Shown here piece after piece: positions 23,012 to 31,816 of a stretch of DNA of 35,243 nucleotides. Below the pieces are notes generated by a model. It had not been told where the DNA came from. It saw only the letters and a list, made by a program, of their open reading frames with translations, and made no database searches. The first letter of the stretch is position 1; every line of letters starts with the position of its first letter. Source of the DNA: UBA11540 sp045531755 (GTDB lineage: Bacteria > Bacillota > Clostridia > Oscillospirales > Ruminococcaceae); the NCBI GenBank assembly GCA_045531755.1, contig JAZSEP010000081.1, positions 1 through 35,243 of the forward strand. The letters are read 5' to 3'. The position numbers and the translations under genes were made by a program.

Positions 23012-25999
23012 TTATTCGGTTCTCAAGGCTACTACGGGGTCTTTCTTTGCTGCACTTCTTGAAGGAATTATTCCTGCGAAAAGTGTGAGCCCCATACTGA
23101 TGAGCACCAAGATGGCAGCTACGGGAAGCGGAAGCACTGCGCTGAGTCCTGCAATACCTGTGAGTCCCTGAATTATGATATTTATCGGGATGCACAAGAG
23201 GTAGGTCACAAGCACTCCCAAAAGTCCTGAGGTAAAGCCTATTATCACCGTTTCGGCATTGAACATTCCCGAAACGTCGCGCTTGGATGCACCGATTGCA
23301 CGGAGTATTCCGATTTCCTTCGTTCTCTCCTGTACGGAAATGAGGGTGATGACACCTATCATTATCGACGAAACTATGAGAGATATCGCAACGAAAGCAA
23401 TCAGAACATAGGTGATAGCGTTAATAATCGAGGTTATCGAAGACATCATAATACCAACGTAGTCGGTGTATTTAATCTGCGAAAGCTCCTCTACTCCCTC
23501 GTTGTATTCAGCAATTGCATCCTCAATAGAGTCTTTGCTCTCGAAGGTAGCGGCGTACAGATTGATGGTGCTGGGCTTTTCGAGGTCAAGGCAACCGAGC
23601 TTTATGAGGTTTGCATCATAGGTTGAGTCGGAAAACTCGAGCACTTCGTCATAGTAGTTTGCACATTGCTCGGTAGTATAGGCAGGCAGAGACATTTCGA
23701 GCGCCATTGAAAGCTGTTGAACACTCATAGCAGACAGCTGTTGCTCAACCTGAGCCGCAAACTGCATTTTAACCTGCTCTCTCACCATTTCGGTGAAAAT
23801 CTTGGTGAGCTCCTCGTCGCTCATATTTACAACGTAGTCGCTTATCTCTTGCTCTTTCATTCCCATCTGTTGAATGAGTGCCTGAATGAGCGTTGCTTCC
23901 ATAGTTTCGCGCGTCATACTGCTCATAGTCTGCGAAACCGCGCCTGAAAGCTGTTCCTCGGTAGGAATACTCATAATCTTGACGTAGGCATCCGCTTTGC
24001 CCTTTTCGTCGAGCTCGGCCACAAAGCTTTTGAACTCTTCTGCCTTCTGCTCGTCTGTGAGAGCTCCTGTTGTTTCTTCAAAGGGAAGTCCCGTAAAGAT
24101 ATCGGTGGACGGGTCGTCCTTCTGTGCCTCTACTGCTACAGCGTCATCAGCCTGCGCAATGACGTATTGCGTCAGCTTATCTGTATAGCCGATAGAGCCT
24201 GTGAGCATTGTTGACACTGCTTTTTCGTTGGGACGGATTATGCCCGAAACCTTGATGGTTGTAGCATTGTCATAGAGATATCTCAGACCTGCATCGGTAT
24301 CTCTGAGGTCGGTATACAGCCCTGTATTCTCGTCGAGGATGAAGCAGTTGGAATTGAGGATAACCTTGAACTCCATATCACAGATTTCCTCATAGGTCCA
24401 TTTTTGTAGCTCTGCAGGAATTTCCTCTTTGTTCATGGAAGCTTTCATTATGGCGTCTATTTCGTCCTTGGATTTGAGTCCAAGCGCATACAAGGTCATA
24501 TCGTCAAGCTCGTTATTTTCATCAAGCACCAGCACAACCTCGTTATACTCTGTGGGCCACGTTCCGTATACTACGTCATACTGCTTTTCAAGAATGTCGC
24601 TGACAAGCTTACCGTTATCGCCGGGCAACATCTCTTGCCAAAGGTTAATGGTGGGCGTTGTGGAAGAAAACATTGACATCATAGGGTTGTTGCCTGCATC
24701 CATCATCGCCGACATATCCATTCCCATGTATTCTACTATGATATCGCGGAGAAGCTCCTCGGAATCGGAACGGACTATCTTGCCGTCAACATTTTCCGTG
24801 TAAACGAGCAGGTCAAGATTATACCCGTACTGAACTCCGCTTATTGCCTCTTTAAGTCCTGATTCGTCCTCATCCTTTGCGCGCTGTTCTTCAATATATT
24901 TCTTGAAGGATTTAAGGTCATTCTCGGTAGCTTCTAAATTGCTGAGGGCGTTCATCATATCATATATTGCAGGCTTTGAATAGACAGCGTCGTTTTCGTG
25001 CTGATGCTGTGACTGTGCGGCACCCATAAATGACTGCATCAGCATTCCTATATCCATATGGCTTTCCTGTATGGTTATCGGATAGGAAGAAAGGGTATCC
25101 TCCTGCATCTTGTCAATGTAGTTGGAAAGTCCCTGCGAAACCGCGAAGATAAGCGCGATACCTATGATACCGATGCTTCCTGCGAAGGACGTGAGGATGG
25201 TTCTTCCCTTCTTTGTGAAAAGGTTTTTGAGGGAAAGTCCAAACGAAGTGGCAAAGGACATAGACGGTTTTTTGGTTTTTTTCGTCTTCTCGGGAGCCGG
25301 AGTGCTTTCGATTTCGTCAGCGCTCAGCGGTGCTGAATCGTCAGTTATCTGTCCGTCGAGCATACGGATAATTCTTGTTGAATACCTTTCGGCAAGGTCG
25401 GGGTTGTGGGTAACCATTATTACAAGGCGGTCCTTTGAAACCTCCTTGAGTATATCCATTACCTGAACGCTTGTTTCGGTGTCAAGTGCACCTGTGGGCT
25501 CATCGGCAAGGATTATATCGGGGTTATTTACAAGCGCTCTTGCTATCGCAACCCTCTGCATCTGACCGCCCGACATCTCGCCGGGGCGTTTGTTGAACTG
25601 TGTTCCGAGTCCTACGTCCTCAAGCGCCTTCTTTGCACGGCGTCTTCTTTCCGCCTTTGAGACTCCCGACAAGGTGAGAGCAAGCTCAACGTTCTGGAGC
25701 ACAGACTGATGGGGAATGAGGTTGTAGCTCTGGAAAACAAAGCCTATTGAATGGTTTCGATAGGTGTCCCAATCTCTGTCCTTGAAGTATTTGGTGGATT
25801 TTGAATTTATTACAAGGTCGCCGTCGGTATACTGGTCAAGACCGCCTATGATATTGAGCATAGTGGTCTTTCCGCATCCAGATGGTCCCAGTATGGAAAC
25901 GAATTCGCTTTTTCTGAATTGCAGGTCGATTCCGCGCAACGCCTGAACTATGCCATCGCCTGCGGGATAGTCCTTTTTGATTTTCTTGAGTTCTAACAT
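23012..25999 (-). CDS. ABC transporter, fused ATPase-permease of MacB/FtsX type
   Basis: One chain of 995 residues carries an ATPase (1-~230; Walker A GPSGCGKTT at 38-46, signature SGGQ at 143-146, LADEPTGALD at 164-173), a Lys/Pro linker, a first membrane helix near 268-290, a very large extracytoplasmic domain (~300-850) and three C-terminal helices with the FtsX-type permease fold. Such MacB-like proteins work as mechanotransmitters or as lipoprotein and peptide exporters rather than classical channels (family knowledge). The extracytoplasmic part is acidic and has a Met/Gln-rich section. The ATG at 25999 follows AGGA by 8 bases; an overlapping TTG is less likely. It ends an operon that starts with a nuclease/ATPase pair. 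Confidence 0.92.
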   Translation of the reverse strand: MLELKKIKKDYPAGDGIVQALRGIDLQFRKSEFVSILGPSGCGKTTMLNIIGGLDQYTDGDLVINSKSTKYFKDRDWDTYRNHSIGFVFQSYNLIPHQSVLQNVELALTLSGVSKAERRRRAKKALEDVGLGTQFNKRPGEMSGGQMQRVAIARALVNNPDIILADEPTGALDTETSVQVMDILKEVSKDRLVIMVTHNPDLAERYSTRIIRMLDGQITDDSAPLSADEIESTPAPEKTKKTKKPSMSFATSFGLSLKNLFTKKGRTILTSFAGSIGIIGIALIFAVSQGLSNYIDKMQEDTLSSYPITIQESHMDIGMLMQSFMGAAQSQHQHENDAVYSKPAIYDMMNALSNLEATENDLKSFKKYIEEQRAKDEDESGLKEAISGVQYGYNLDLLVYTENVDGKIVRSDSEELLRDIIVEYMGMDMSAMMDAGNNPMMSMFSSTTPTINLWQEMLPGDNGKLVSDILEKQYDVVYGTWPTEYNEVVLVLDENNELDDMTLYALGLKSKDEIDAIMKASMNKEEIPAELQKWTYEEICDMEFKVILNSNCFILDENTGLYTDLRDTDAGLRYLYDNATTIKVSGIIRPNEKAVSTMLTGSIGYTDKLTQYVIAQADDAVAVEAQKDDPSTDIFTGLPFEETTGALTDEQKAEEFKSFVAELDEKGKADAYVKIMSIPTEEQLSGAVSQTMSSMTRETMEATLIQALIQQMGMKEQEISDYVVNMSDEELTKIFTEMVREQVKMQFAAQVEQQLSAMSVQQLSMALEMSLPAYTTEQCANYYDEVLEFSDSTYDANLIKLGCLDLEKPSTINLYAATFESKDSIEDAIAEYNEGVEELSQIKYTDYVGIMMSSITSIINAITYVLIAFVAISLIVSSIMIGVITLISVQERTKEIGILRAIGASKRDVSGMFNAETVIIGFTSGLLGVLVTYLLCIPINIIIQGLTGIAGLSAVLPLPVAAILVLISMGLTLFAGIIPSRSAAKKDPVVALRTE

Positions 26000-26023
26000 C
26001 AACTGTGTCCTTTCTTCGAGCCG

Positions 26024-26434
26024 CTATTTTATAGTTTTATTCCTGCACTTTGGGCAGGTTATTTCGATTTTATTATTCTTTTTTGGAACGCGCAGGACGG
26101 TTTTGCAGGTTTTGCATCTGAAATATCTGTGGGTCTTGCGGTCATTCCACATTTTTCTGTACAACGAAGCTTGTGAAACTATCTTGCTCTTTATCTTATA
26201 GTATTTATCAAGCTCTGCACGGCGAGCTTCGATGTTCTTTGAGAACATTCGCAGAAAAAAGAATATTATCAGCACCGTGGACAAGGGTGAGATTATCCTG
26301 ACGTATGGGAAGCACGACAGAACTGCAACGGCGAGGCTGAGTATTATCATAGCGAGGTTAAGCTCGTCGGTTCCATAGCGTCCTTGCATCCACACGCTGA
26401 ATTTATACAGTAATCTTTGCATAAAACTTCGCAT
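26024..26434 (-). CDS. Small membrane protein with C-terminal zinc ribbon
   Basis: I do not recognise a named family. The 136-residue chain has an N-terminal amphipathic/basic stretch, two hydrophobic segments (about 26-41 and 47-62, likely a hairpin), a basic helical region (66-100), and a zinc ribbon with C107-x2-C110 and C127-x2-C130 (CKTC, CPKC). AAGGAG precedes ATG 26434. It lies 14 bases after the SMC-like ATPase and 24 bases before the ABC gene, so all appear cotranscribed. The ribbon would face the cytoplasm if the two segments form a hairpin (inference) and could bind nucleic acid or a protein partner. Confidence 0.75.
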   Translation of the reverse strand: MRSFMQRLLYKFSVWMQGRYGTDELNLAMIILSLAVAVLSCFPYVRIISPLSTVLIIFFFLRMFSKNIEARRAELDKYYKIKSKIVSQASLYRKMWNDRKTHRYFRCKTCKTVLRVPKKNNKIEITCPKCRNKTIK

Positions 26435-26448
26435 CTTTGCGGTTCTCC

Positions 26449-28710
26449 TTATTGTTCTAACGCTCGGCTGCTGTTACAGACGAGGTAGATTATCTGTCTA
26501 CCCTCTCCAAGCCGTTTGAGAAGTTCGATTGCCTTTTTAGTATTGGAATCATCCAGATTTATAAACGGATCATCAAGGATTATGAACGGTTTTGTGTCGG
26601 GGAAAAGTGCGTCGACGAGTGCAAAACGCATACAGAGCATCACTATATCCGAATATCCTGCGCTGAAGAAGCCTAGCTCCCTCGCCACTCCGCGACGTTC
26701 AAGGGTAACCTCCAAATCCTTATCCACAAAGACGGTATCACCCGTTTCCTCTGAAAGCTGTTTCATATAGTCGATAAAATGTTTTTTTACCGTGCCGAGA
26801 TAGCTCATTGAAAGCGAGTCGCGCGCATTTGTGAGAAAATCTATCGTCTTATCTATGACGCCGGATTTATAGGTGTCGTCTGCTTTGAGCTGTTGCAGGC
26901 GGAGAATTTCGTCCTCAAGCTCAGGAATAGCGTCGGTTTCGGATTGCAGGGTGCGGATTGTCGATTTGAGCTCTGAAAGGGCTCGGTTTTTCTCGTTGAG
27001 CAAGGAAACAAGCTGCGTTTCCTGCGCTTTCAGCTGTTCGGTATCGGCTGTTTTTTCTCCAAGAGGAAGCTTCAGCGTTTCCTCATTATGCTTCAGAAAA
27101 GCTTCAAGCTCAACCGCGTTGTTTTGTTTTCTTTGAAGAAGAGCGCTGTACATTGCAGTCTGCTTATTTGCTTCAAGGTGGAGTTTGTTAAAGATTTCCG
27201 CAAGATTTTGAGTGTCGGAAATCTCAACGTATTGTGAGAGGAAGTTTACAACCTCGCCTTCAATTTCCGATATCTCCTGCTCTATCTTTTTGGCAGACTC
27301 CAAAGATTTTTCAAAGGTTCTGGATTTCTCCAGCATAATAGAAAGTCCGTTCACGGCATCGAACAGGTTTTCCTGCTCGGCACCGAAATTGAGTGCAAAC
27401 GCTCTGACTTCGTCTTCCAAATTTTGTATCTTCTTTTCGGCTTCCTGCAATGCAGCTTTGTCCGCGGTTGCAATCTGCGAGGAAACCATTTCCTTTATAC
27501 CAAAGTACACCGCGCCTATCAAAAGAACCGCACCTATAGCGATAACTGCAGCGCCAAAAGCATATTTTGCGAGCACGAACAGCACAACTGCAAAAACGGC
27601 AAACACCATTCCTACAATGGCAAGGGGCAACGCAATCTTTTTCTTTTTTTGAGGGCTTGTGTCTACTATTGAACGGGAATTCTCACGGCGCAGAGCGTCA
27701 ATTTTGGAGAGCTTTTCACGGTTATTTTGTATTTCTTCCTCATCAGGAAGTCTTTTTGCGGAGCTTTCGTCCTGCAACTGCTCTCTGATATTATTTAAAA
27801 GCGCTTTATCAGCGGTGAGCTTTTCTATCTTCTCGCGGTAGGTTTTGAAAATTTCTTCACTTGGCACGGTTTTGTTCTGGTATGCGCCAAGCTGGCTTTC
27901 GATTTCCTTTTGCTCCTGCAAAAGCTTTACGTGCTGTTTTTCGAGCTCCGCTCTTACAGCCGAGCTGTATGCAGAGGAAAGCTCTTCGCGCAGTTTTTCG
28001 ACGCGGAGATTTTTTTCTTCTATCTCATTTTCAAGCTGTTTTGCATCATCGGTGCAGCCGAGAAGTCTGTTCTTCTTTTCCTTTAAATCACGGATTTCAA
28101 GCTCGATTTCGGCAATTTTACGCTGTGCATCAGCTACCGTTCCCGCAACTCCGCGGTAGCTTATCATTTTAGCTCTGACCTTTTTGAGTCGGTCCACCGC
28201 GCCGTCAAAGTTGTTTATATCGTTCGTATCCTCAACAAGATTACCGAGCTTTGCTTGTATGTTGGCGGTAGCAAAGGAATTGTCCTCGCGCATCTGCGGC
28301 ATATAGGTGCTTCTCTCGAAGGAGTCGGCATCAAGCCCGAAAATTTCCTGACCGAGTTGGTCGGAAAAATTCTCACACTTTCTGAGAGGGTCGAGCTTGT
28401 AAAGTGTGAAGGTATCGCTCTTCGGAGTAGCGCCGAAGGTGCGCTCGACGCGATATCTTTCACCGTCGTGTTCAAAAACTATATTTCCGCCAAAGGTGCC
28501 CGACTGCCACGGAACGAACTTTTTTCGGTCGTTCTTTCCCATTATTTTTGAATTGCGCGGAAAGCCGTAGAGCATTGTGCGGATAAACGTGGCAAGGGTT
28601 GTTTTTCCAAAGCCGTTGGGCTCATTTATAACGGTTATGCCCGAATTAAACTCGAGAGAGAAGTCCTGTAAACCGCCAAAGTTATCTATATAACAGCTTA
28701 TCAGCTTCAT
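26449..28710 (-). CDS. YhaN/SbcC-like AAA ATPase with central membrane hairpin
   Basis: SMC/Rad50-type ATPase of 753 residues. The N-terminal Walker A lies in NEPNGFGKTT (29-38); a Q-loop region and long coiled coils follow. Two strongly hydrophobic segments (~355-405; IALPLAIVGMVFAVFAVVLF and the next one) come after a poly-Lys run, exactly where Rad50/SbcC would carry a zinc hook; no CxxC hook is present. The second coiled coil leads to a C-terminal signature AGYSDIVMLCMRFAL and Walker B FIILDDPF (~705-712). Bacillus YhaN has a similar plan (family knowledge). ATG 28710 overlaps the nuclease stop by 4 bases and has GGAGGAG upstream; longer in-frame starts are unlikely. Confidence 0.88.
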   Translation of the reverse strand: MKLISCYIDNFGGLQDFSLEFNSGITVINEPNGFGKTTLATFIRTMLYGFPRNSKIMGKNDRKKFVPWQSGTFGGNIVFEHDGERYRVERTFGATPKSDTFTLYKLDPLRKCENFSDQLGQEIFGLDADSFERSTYMPQMREDNSFATANIQAKLGNLVEDTNDINNFDGAVDRLKKVRAKMISYRGVAGTVADAQRKIAEIELEIRDLKEKKNRLLGCTDDAKQLENEIEEKNLRVEKLREELSSAYSSAVRAELEKQHVKLLQEQKEIESQLGAYQNKTVPSEEIFKTYREKIEKLTADKALLNNIREQLQDESSAKRLPDEEEIQNNREKLSKIDALRRENSRSIVDTSPQKKKKIALPLAIVGMVFAVFAVVLFVLAKYAFGAAVIAIGAVLLIGAVYFGIKEMVSSQIATADKAALQEAEKKIQNLEDEVRAFALNFGAEQENLFDAVNGLSIMLEKSRTFEKSLESAKKIEQEISEIEGEVVNFLSQYVEISDTQNLAEIFNKLHLEANKQTAMYSALLQRKQNNAVELEAFLKHNEETLKLPLGEKTADTEQLKAQETQLVSLLNEKNRALSELKSTIRTLQSETDAIPELEDEILRLQQLKADDTYKSGVIDKTIDFLTNARDSLSMSYLGTVKKHFIDYMKQLSEETGDTVFVDKDLEVTLERRGVARELGFFSAGYSDIVMLCMRFALVDALFPDTKPFIILDDPFINLDDSNTKKAIELLKRLGEGRQIIYLVCNSSRALEQ

Positions 28711-29780
28711 AGCGTTATCTCCTCCCCTGTCAGTGCCTGCAACCCGCAAAGAATTATCTGCGACTTTTCTTCTTCGCTGAGGCTTGAAGCCATAACCGCG
28801 CGCACAAACTCGCCCTTGAGGGATATATCCATTGAATAGTCCGCTTCGTCAAGCTTGAGCCTGCTTTCGTCTTTTACCTTCACAAAGTAAAAATCATCCT
28901 GCAAAGCCTCTGTGATATACATAATATCCTTCTGTGTCTGGAGGGTATAGCTTCCGCAAAGGACGTATTTTATAAGGTTCTTGGAGTCGATGTTTTTTGA
29001 AGCTTCCTTTGCGGCAATAATAATATCATTGACCGACACAAGCCCGCTGATATCAACAGGCACTTCGAAAAGTGTTCTCTGCGCAAAGGGTACGAAGTCT
29101 GAGTCGAGGTGATTGTTTTCAACCTCGAGCAGCACAAATCCTTTATCTGAACATTCGTCAAAGCCTCTTCCCTCAAGGCAACCGCAATAGCACCATTCGC
29201 CGTCCAAATCAAGCTGTTCCTTGCGGTAGCTATGTATATGTCCCAAAGCAAGATATCTTATGCTCTTGCCCTTGAGTTTATTCAGGCAAATTTCTTCACT
29301 TCCCGTCTGGGTTGAGGTTTGACCGTGCATTGTAACTATATTTACGTCTGCGCTTGAAAGGCTCAAGCTGTCGTACAGCGAATTTTTATTTTCTTCTGTG
29401 AGTTCAATACCGCTGATGACTACGTTTTCATATCTATACGAAAGCCAGCTATCCGAAAAGAATTTGAGGTTTTGGGGAAGTTGCTTGTTTTTAAATACGG
29501 AATTATTCTCGTCGTGATTACCCTTGAGGTATAAAAAGTCGATTTCAGGGGCACTTGAAATTATACCGAGGACAAAATCCGACGTACGCATTGTTACCCG
29601 CTCGGTGTCGAACATATCACCCGCAATTATAATCGCACGGACTGCGTTTTCCTTGGCAAACGCCACCATGCGTTCAAATGTACGGCGCATTTCCCTGCTT
29701 CTCTCTTTTGCTTTTTCTGCAGAAAGATTTGTTTCCATTGCAGAATCAAGATGCAGATCGGAACAATGTATAATTTTCAC
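28707..29780 (-). CDS. SbcD/YhaO-like metallophosphoesterase (DNA exonuclease subunit)
   Basis: Calcineurin-type di-metal nuclease of about 357 residues, partner of the SMC-like ATPase in Mre11/SbcD-type repair complexes. All motifs are present: SDLHLD (D8, H10), GDMFD (54-58), GNHD (87-90), TMHGQT and LGHIHS. Helical C-terminal parts follow. The start is the GTG at 29780: GGGGTGG lies just upstream and the first residues become VKIIHCSD, normal for the family. In-frame upstream ATGs at the promoter would put the coding region over the -10 box and are rejected. It is translationally coupled to the ATPase gene (ATGA). Confidence 0.92.
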   Translation of the reverse strand: MKIIHCSDLHLDSAMETNLSAEKAKERSREMRRTFERMVAFAKENAVRAIIIAGDMFDTERVTMRTSDFVLGIISSAPEIDFLYLKGNHDENNSVFKNKQLPQNLKFFSDSWLSYRYENVVISGIELTEENKNSLYDSLSLSSADVNIVTMHGQTSTQTGSEEICLNKLKGKSIRYLALGHIHSYRKEQLDLDGEWCYCGCLEGRGFDECSDKGFVLLEVENNHLDSDFVPFAQRTLFEVPVDISGLVSVNDIIIAAKEASKNIDSKNLIKYVLCGSYTLQTQKDIMYITEALQDDFYFVKVKDESRLKLDEADYSMDISLKGEFVRAVMASSLSEEEKSQIILCGLQALTGEEITL

Positions 29781-29814
29781 GATACCACCCCATATTACAA
29801 TTCCATTATATATC

Positions 29815-29843
29815 AGTATATCATACATTTTGAGTACTTTCAA
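29815..29843 (-). promoter_or_regulatory. Promoter of the nuclease/ATPase/zinc-ribbon/ABC operon
   Basis: TTGAAA (29843-29838) and TATACT (29820-29815) on the minus strand are 17 bases apart, one mismatch each. The predicted start site leaves a leader of about 28 bases before the GTG. Confidence 0.82.
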
Positions 29844-29844
29844 T

Positions 29845-29869
29845 GAACTATCTTTTAACATTATAGTTC
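29845..29869. promoter_or_regulatory. Inverted repeat between divergent promoters, candidate operator
   Basis: GAACTAT (29845-29851) and ATAGTTC (29863-29869) are perfect 7-base arms around 11 A+T-rich bases. They fill the space between the two -35 boxes, ending at the base before the + promoter and starting 2 bases from the - promoter. It does not fit the Gram-positive LexA box, which needs GAAC and GTTC four bases apart. Confidence 0.5.
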
Positions 29870-29898
29870 TTGCCAAAATCTGAGGAATCAATTATAAT
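29870..29898 (+). promoter_or_regulatory. Promoter of the AI-2E family transporter gene
   Basis: TTGCCA (29870-29875) and a perfect TATAAT (29893-29898) have a 17-base spacer. A second TATAAT copy (29902-29907) overlaps the start region but lacks a -35. Confidence 0.82.
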
Positions 29899-29938
29899 AG
29901 GTATAATCGGATTTTGCCTTGAGAAAAGAGGTTTTGAT

Positions 29939-31084
29939 ATGAAATTCAGTTGGAAAACCTGTCTGCGCGTAGGTGTCAGCGCTTTTGCTCTGTATCTGTG
30001 CATACACTTTTTCCCCGCTATTGCACGCTTTTTGGGCTCTGTTTTAGGTGCGGCAACCCCGCTTATCATCGGCGGTGTTATCGCCTATCTTCTGAACATC
30101 CTTATGACCTTCTATGAGCGTCACTATTTTCCTAAATCTCAAAAAGCATTTGTTATAAAAAGCCGAAGACCTCTCTGTATGACAGCAGCTATTTTAACCT
30201 TAGTTGCAATAGTTTCACTGGTCGTTGGTCTGGTTGTACCGGAGCTTGTTTCCTGTGTGTCCTTGCTGATTTCCAAACTCCCCGGTTTCATAACGTTTTT
30301 AATCGACAAAGCAGAAGAACTGCACGCTCTGCCTGAGGATATCATCACAGCGCTCGAAGCTGTTGACTGGAATTCGAGAATTGAACAGCTCTTCGGCGTT
30401 CTCACGTCGGGCATCGGAAACGTCGTGAACATCATCATAAATACGGTCTTCTCGGTATTTTCGGGAATCGTTACAGCATTTTTGAGCATAATCTTCGCGA
30501 TATATATTCTCGCGAGCAAGGATTCCCTCAAAAGTCAGATGACTCGCGTTTCGCGCCGCTATATGCGCGGCAGCATTTACGAAAAGGTCACCTATTTTTT
30601 GAGAGTTCTCAACGATTCTTTCCACAGATACATCGTCGGTCAATGCACCGAAGCTGTTATTTTGGGCGCGCTTTGCACGTTGGGTATGCTTATTCTAAGA
30701 CTTCCCTATGCAACGATGATAGGAGCTTTGATTGCTTTTACTGCCCTGATTCCCATTGCAGGCGCATACATCGGTGCTTTTGTAGGCGCGTTTATGATTT
30801 TCACAGTATCACCGCTAAAGGCACTTGTTTTCCTGATATTTATAGTTGTCTTGCAACAGCTTGAAGGAAATCTCATCTACCCGCGAGTTGTCGGCTCTTC
30901 AATCGGACTTCCTGCTTTCTGGGTACTAACAGCCGTTACGTTGGGCGGCGGAGTCTTGGGAGTCTCGGGAATGCTTCTCGGTGTTCCGATTGCCGCAACC
31001 CTATACCGCATCATCAAAGCTGACGTCGCAAAAGTCGAGATGGAAAAGGCAACCATCAAGGAAAAACAAATTGTTGAAGATTAG
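29939..31084 (+). CDS. AI-2E family transporter (PerM/YdiK-like)
   Basis: Integral membrane protein of about 381 residues. The typical pattern of eight hydrophobic helices is seen: one pair at the N-terminus (FALYLCIHFFPAIARFLG, then LIIGGVIAYLLNI), a soluble helical region, and a C-terminal block with the family motif PYATMIGALIAFTALIPIAG and QQLEGNLIYPRVVGSSIGLP. Members export AI-2, act in Na+/H+ exchange or are uncharacterised. The ATG at 29939 has AGAGG 6 bases ahead; an in-frame ATG-like start further up would cover the promoter and is rejected. Confidence 0.92.
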   Translation: MKFSWKTCLRVGVSAFALYLCIHFFPAIARFLGSVLGAATPLIIGGVIAYLLNILMTFYERHYFPKSQKAFVIKSRRPLCMTAAILTLVAIVSLVVGLVVPELVSCVSLLISKLPGFITFLIDKAEELHALPEDIITALEAVDWNSRIEQLFGVLTSGIGNVVNIIINTVFSVFSGIVTAFLSIIFAIYILASKDSLKSQMTRVSRRYMRGSIYEKVTYFLRVLNDSFHRYIVGQCTEAVILGALCTLGMLILRLPYATMIGALIAFTALIPIAGAYIGAFVGAFMIFTVSPLKALVFLIFIVVLQQLEGNLIYPRVVGSSIGLPAFWVLTAVTLGGGVLGVSGMLLGVPIAATLYRIIKADVAKVEMEKATIKEKQIVED

Positions 31085-31095
31085 AATACGCAAAA

Positions 31096-31130
31096 GAAAC
31101 CTCTCCGTCAAAAAACGGAGAGGTTTCTCT
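31096..31130. terminator. Strong stem-loop after the AI-2E gene
   Basis: A perfect 13-bp stem, GAAACCTCTCCGT (31096-31108) with ACGGAGAGGTTTC (31115-31127), has a 6-base loop. Toward + it is followed by TCT only, toward - by TTTT, so it can work in both directions for the converging genes. Confidence 0.8.
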
Positions 31131-31150
31131 AATGTTGTTGCGATATCATC

Positions 31151-31243
31151 CTATCTATTGTAAGCAAGCTCAACCAAAACAACCTCAGGGCGATTGTTTG
31201 CGCGGAAAGGAACGGTGTTGTTGCCTATTCTTACTGAATGTCG
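31151..31243 (-). pseudogene. Orphan C-terminus of a YkuE-like calcineurin phosphoesterase
   Basis: A 30-codon frame ending at TAG 31151 reads, in part, VRIGNNTVPFRANNRPEVVL. This matches the last strand of YkuE-type metallophosphoesterases, which typically end GLGNSxxPxRxxNRPExVVVxL (recalled family pattern). Upstream in this frame there is a stop after about a dozen more codons, with no start codon and none of the metal-binding motifs. The fragment begins where the neighbouring membrane-protein gene ends, the two overlapping by about 13 bases. I read it as the remnant of a gene whose 5' part was lost by deletion or replacement. Confidence 0.6.
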
Positions 31244-31776
31244 GGGCTCTCCTTTTTTGGTTTCAACAGTTCTCTTATCTCAAAAACGAAAATCACAATG
31301 TTGAAAATCAATGCAAAAAGCGTTATATACGTCGCAATATACACTACAAAGTCGTTTCTGATCAAACCAAAAAATACGTATGCGCCACCAACATCTCCAC
31401 CATCGGGGAAAGACAGATAGGTCAACAGAAAGGACAGGCACGAAAGAGCGATAAGCTTTTTGAACGGTTTATGCGCTGATGCTTTAGACGCGGCTTTAAG
31501 GTTTATGCACATAAAAGCGACAGTGTGCGCTAACGGTATCGGTATCCACGTTAAAAACACTCTGAACCAACCGAAATTCAATATCCACGAAGCAAACACA
31601 ACAACCACGGTGAATAGTATAACTGCATACCATCTTTTTGCAGTCGCGTGGCCTTTTTTGGTGAAATGCTTGATAAGCAGAACTATTCCAACAACAAGTC
31701 CCGCCAACAAAGCGCACGGGACAACCACGCCTACTATCACACCAAGGATTTGTAGGATTACAGTATTTGTCGCCAT
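31231..31776 (-). CDS. Hypothetical multi-pass membrane protein
   Basis: No family recognised. 181 residues with about five hydrophobic segments (roughly 6-35, 49-66, 77-92, 107-123, 143-168), short loops and a charged C-terminal tail (ELLKPKKESPDIQ). AAAGGCGGTG lies ahead of ATG 31776, a plausible ribosome-binding region. A gap of 40 bases separates it from the peptidase gene upstream. Its 3' end abuts a phosphoesterase remnant, suggesting that this gene was brought in by a rearrangement. Role unknown. Confidence 0.65.
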   Translation of the reverse strand: MATNTVILQILGVIVGVVVPCALLAGLVVGIVLLIKHFTKKGHATAKRWYAVILFTVVVVFASWILNFGWFRVFLTWIPIPLAHTVAFMCINLKAASKASAHKPFKKLIALSCLSFLLTYLSFPDGGDVGGAYVFFGLIRNDFVVYIATYITLFALIFNIVIFVFEIRELLKPKKESPDIQ

Positions 31777-31816
31777 AACATCACCGCCTTTCTTGCGTTT
31801 ATTATATCACAAAAAG

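Noticed and set aside
29845..29869. LexA/SOS box beside the DNA-repair genes
   Set aside because: GAAC and GTTC arms are 17 bases apart rather than the 4 required by Gram-positive LexA.
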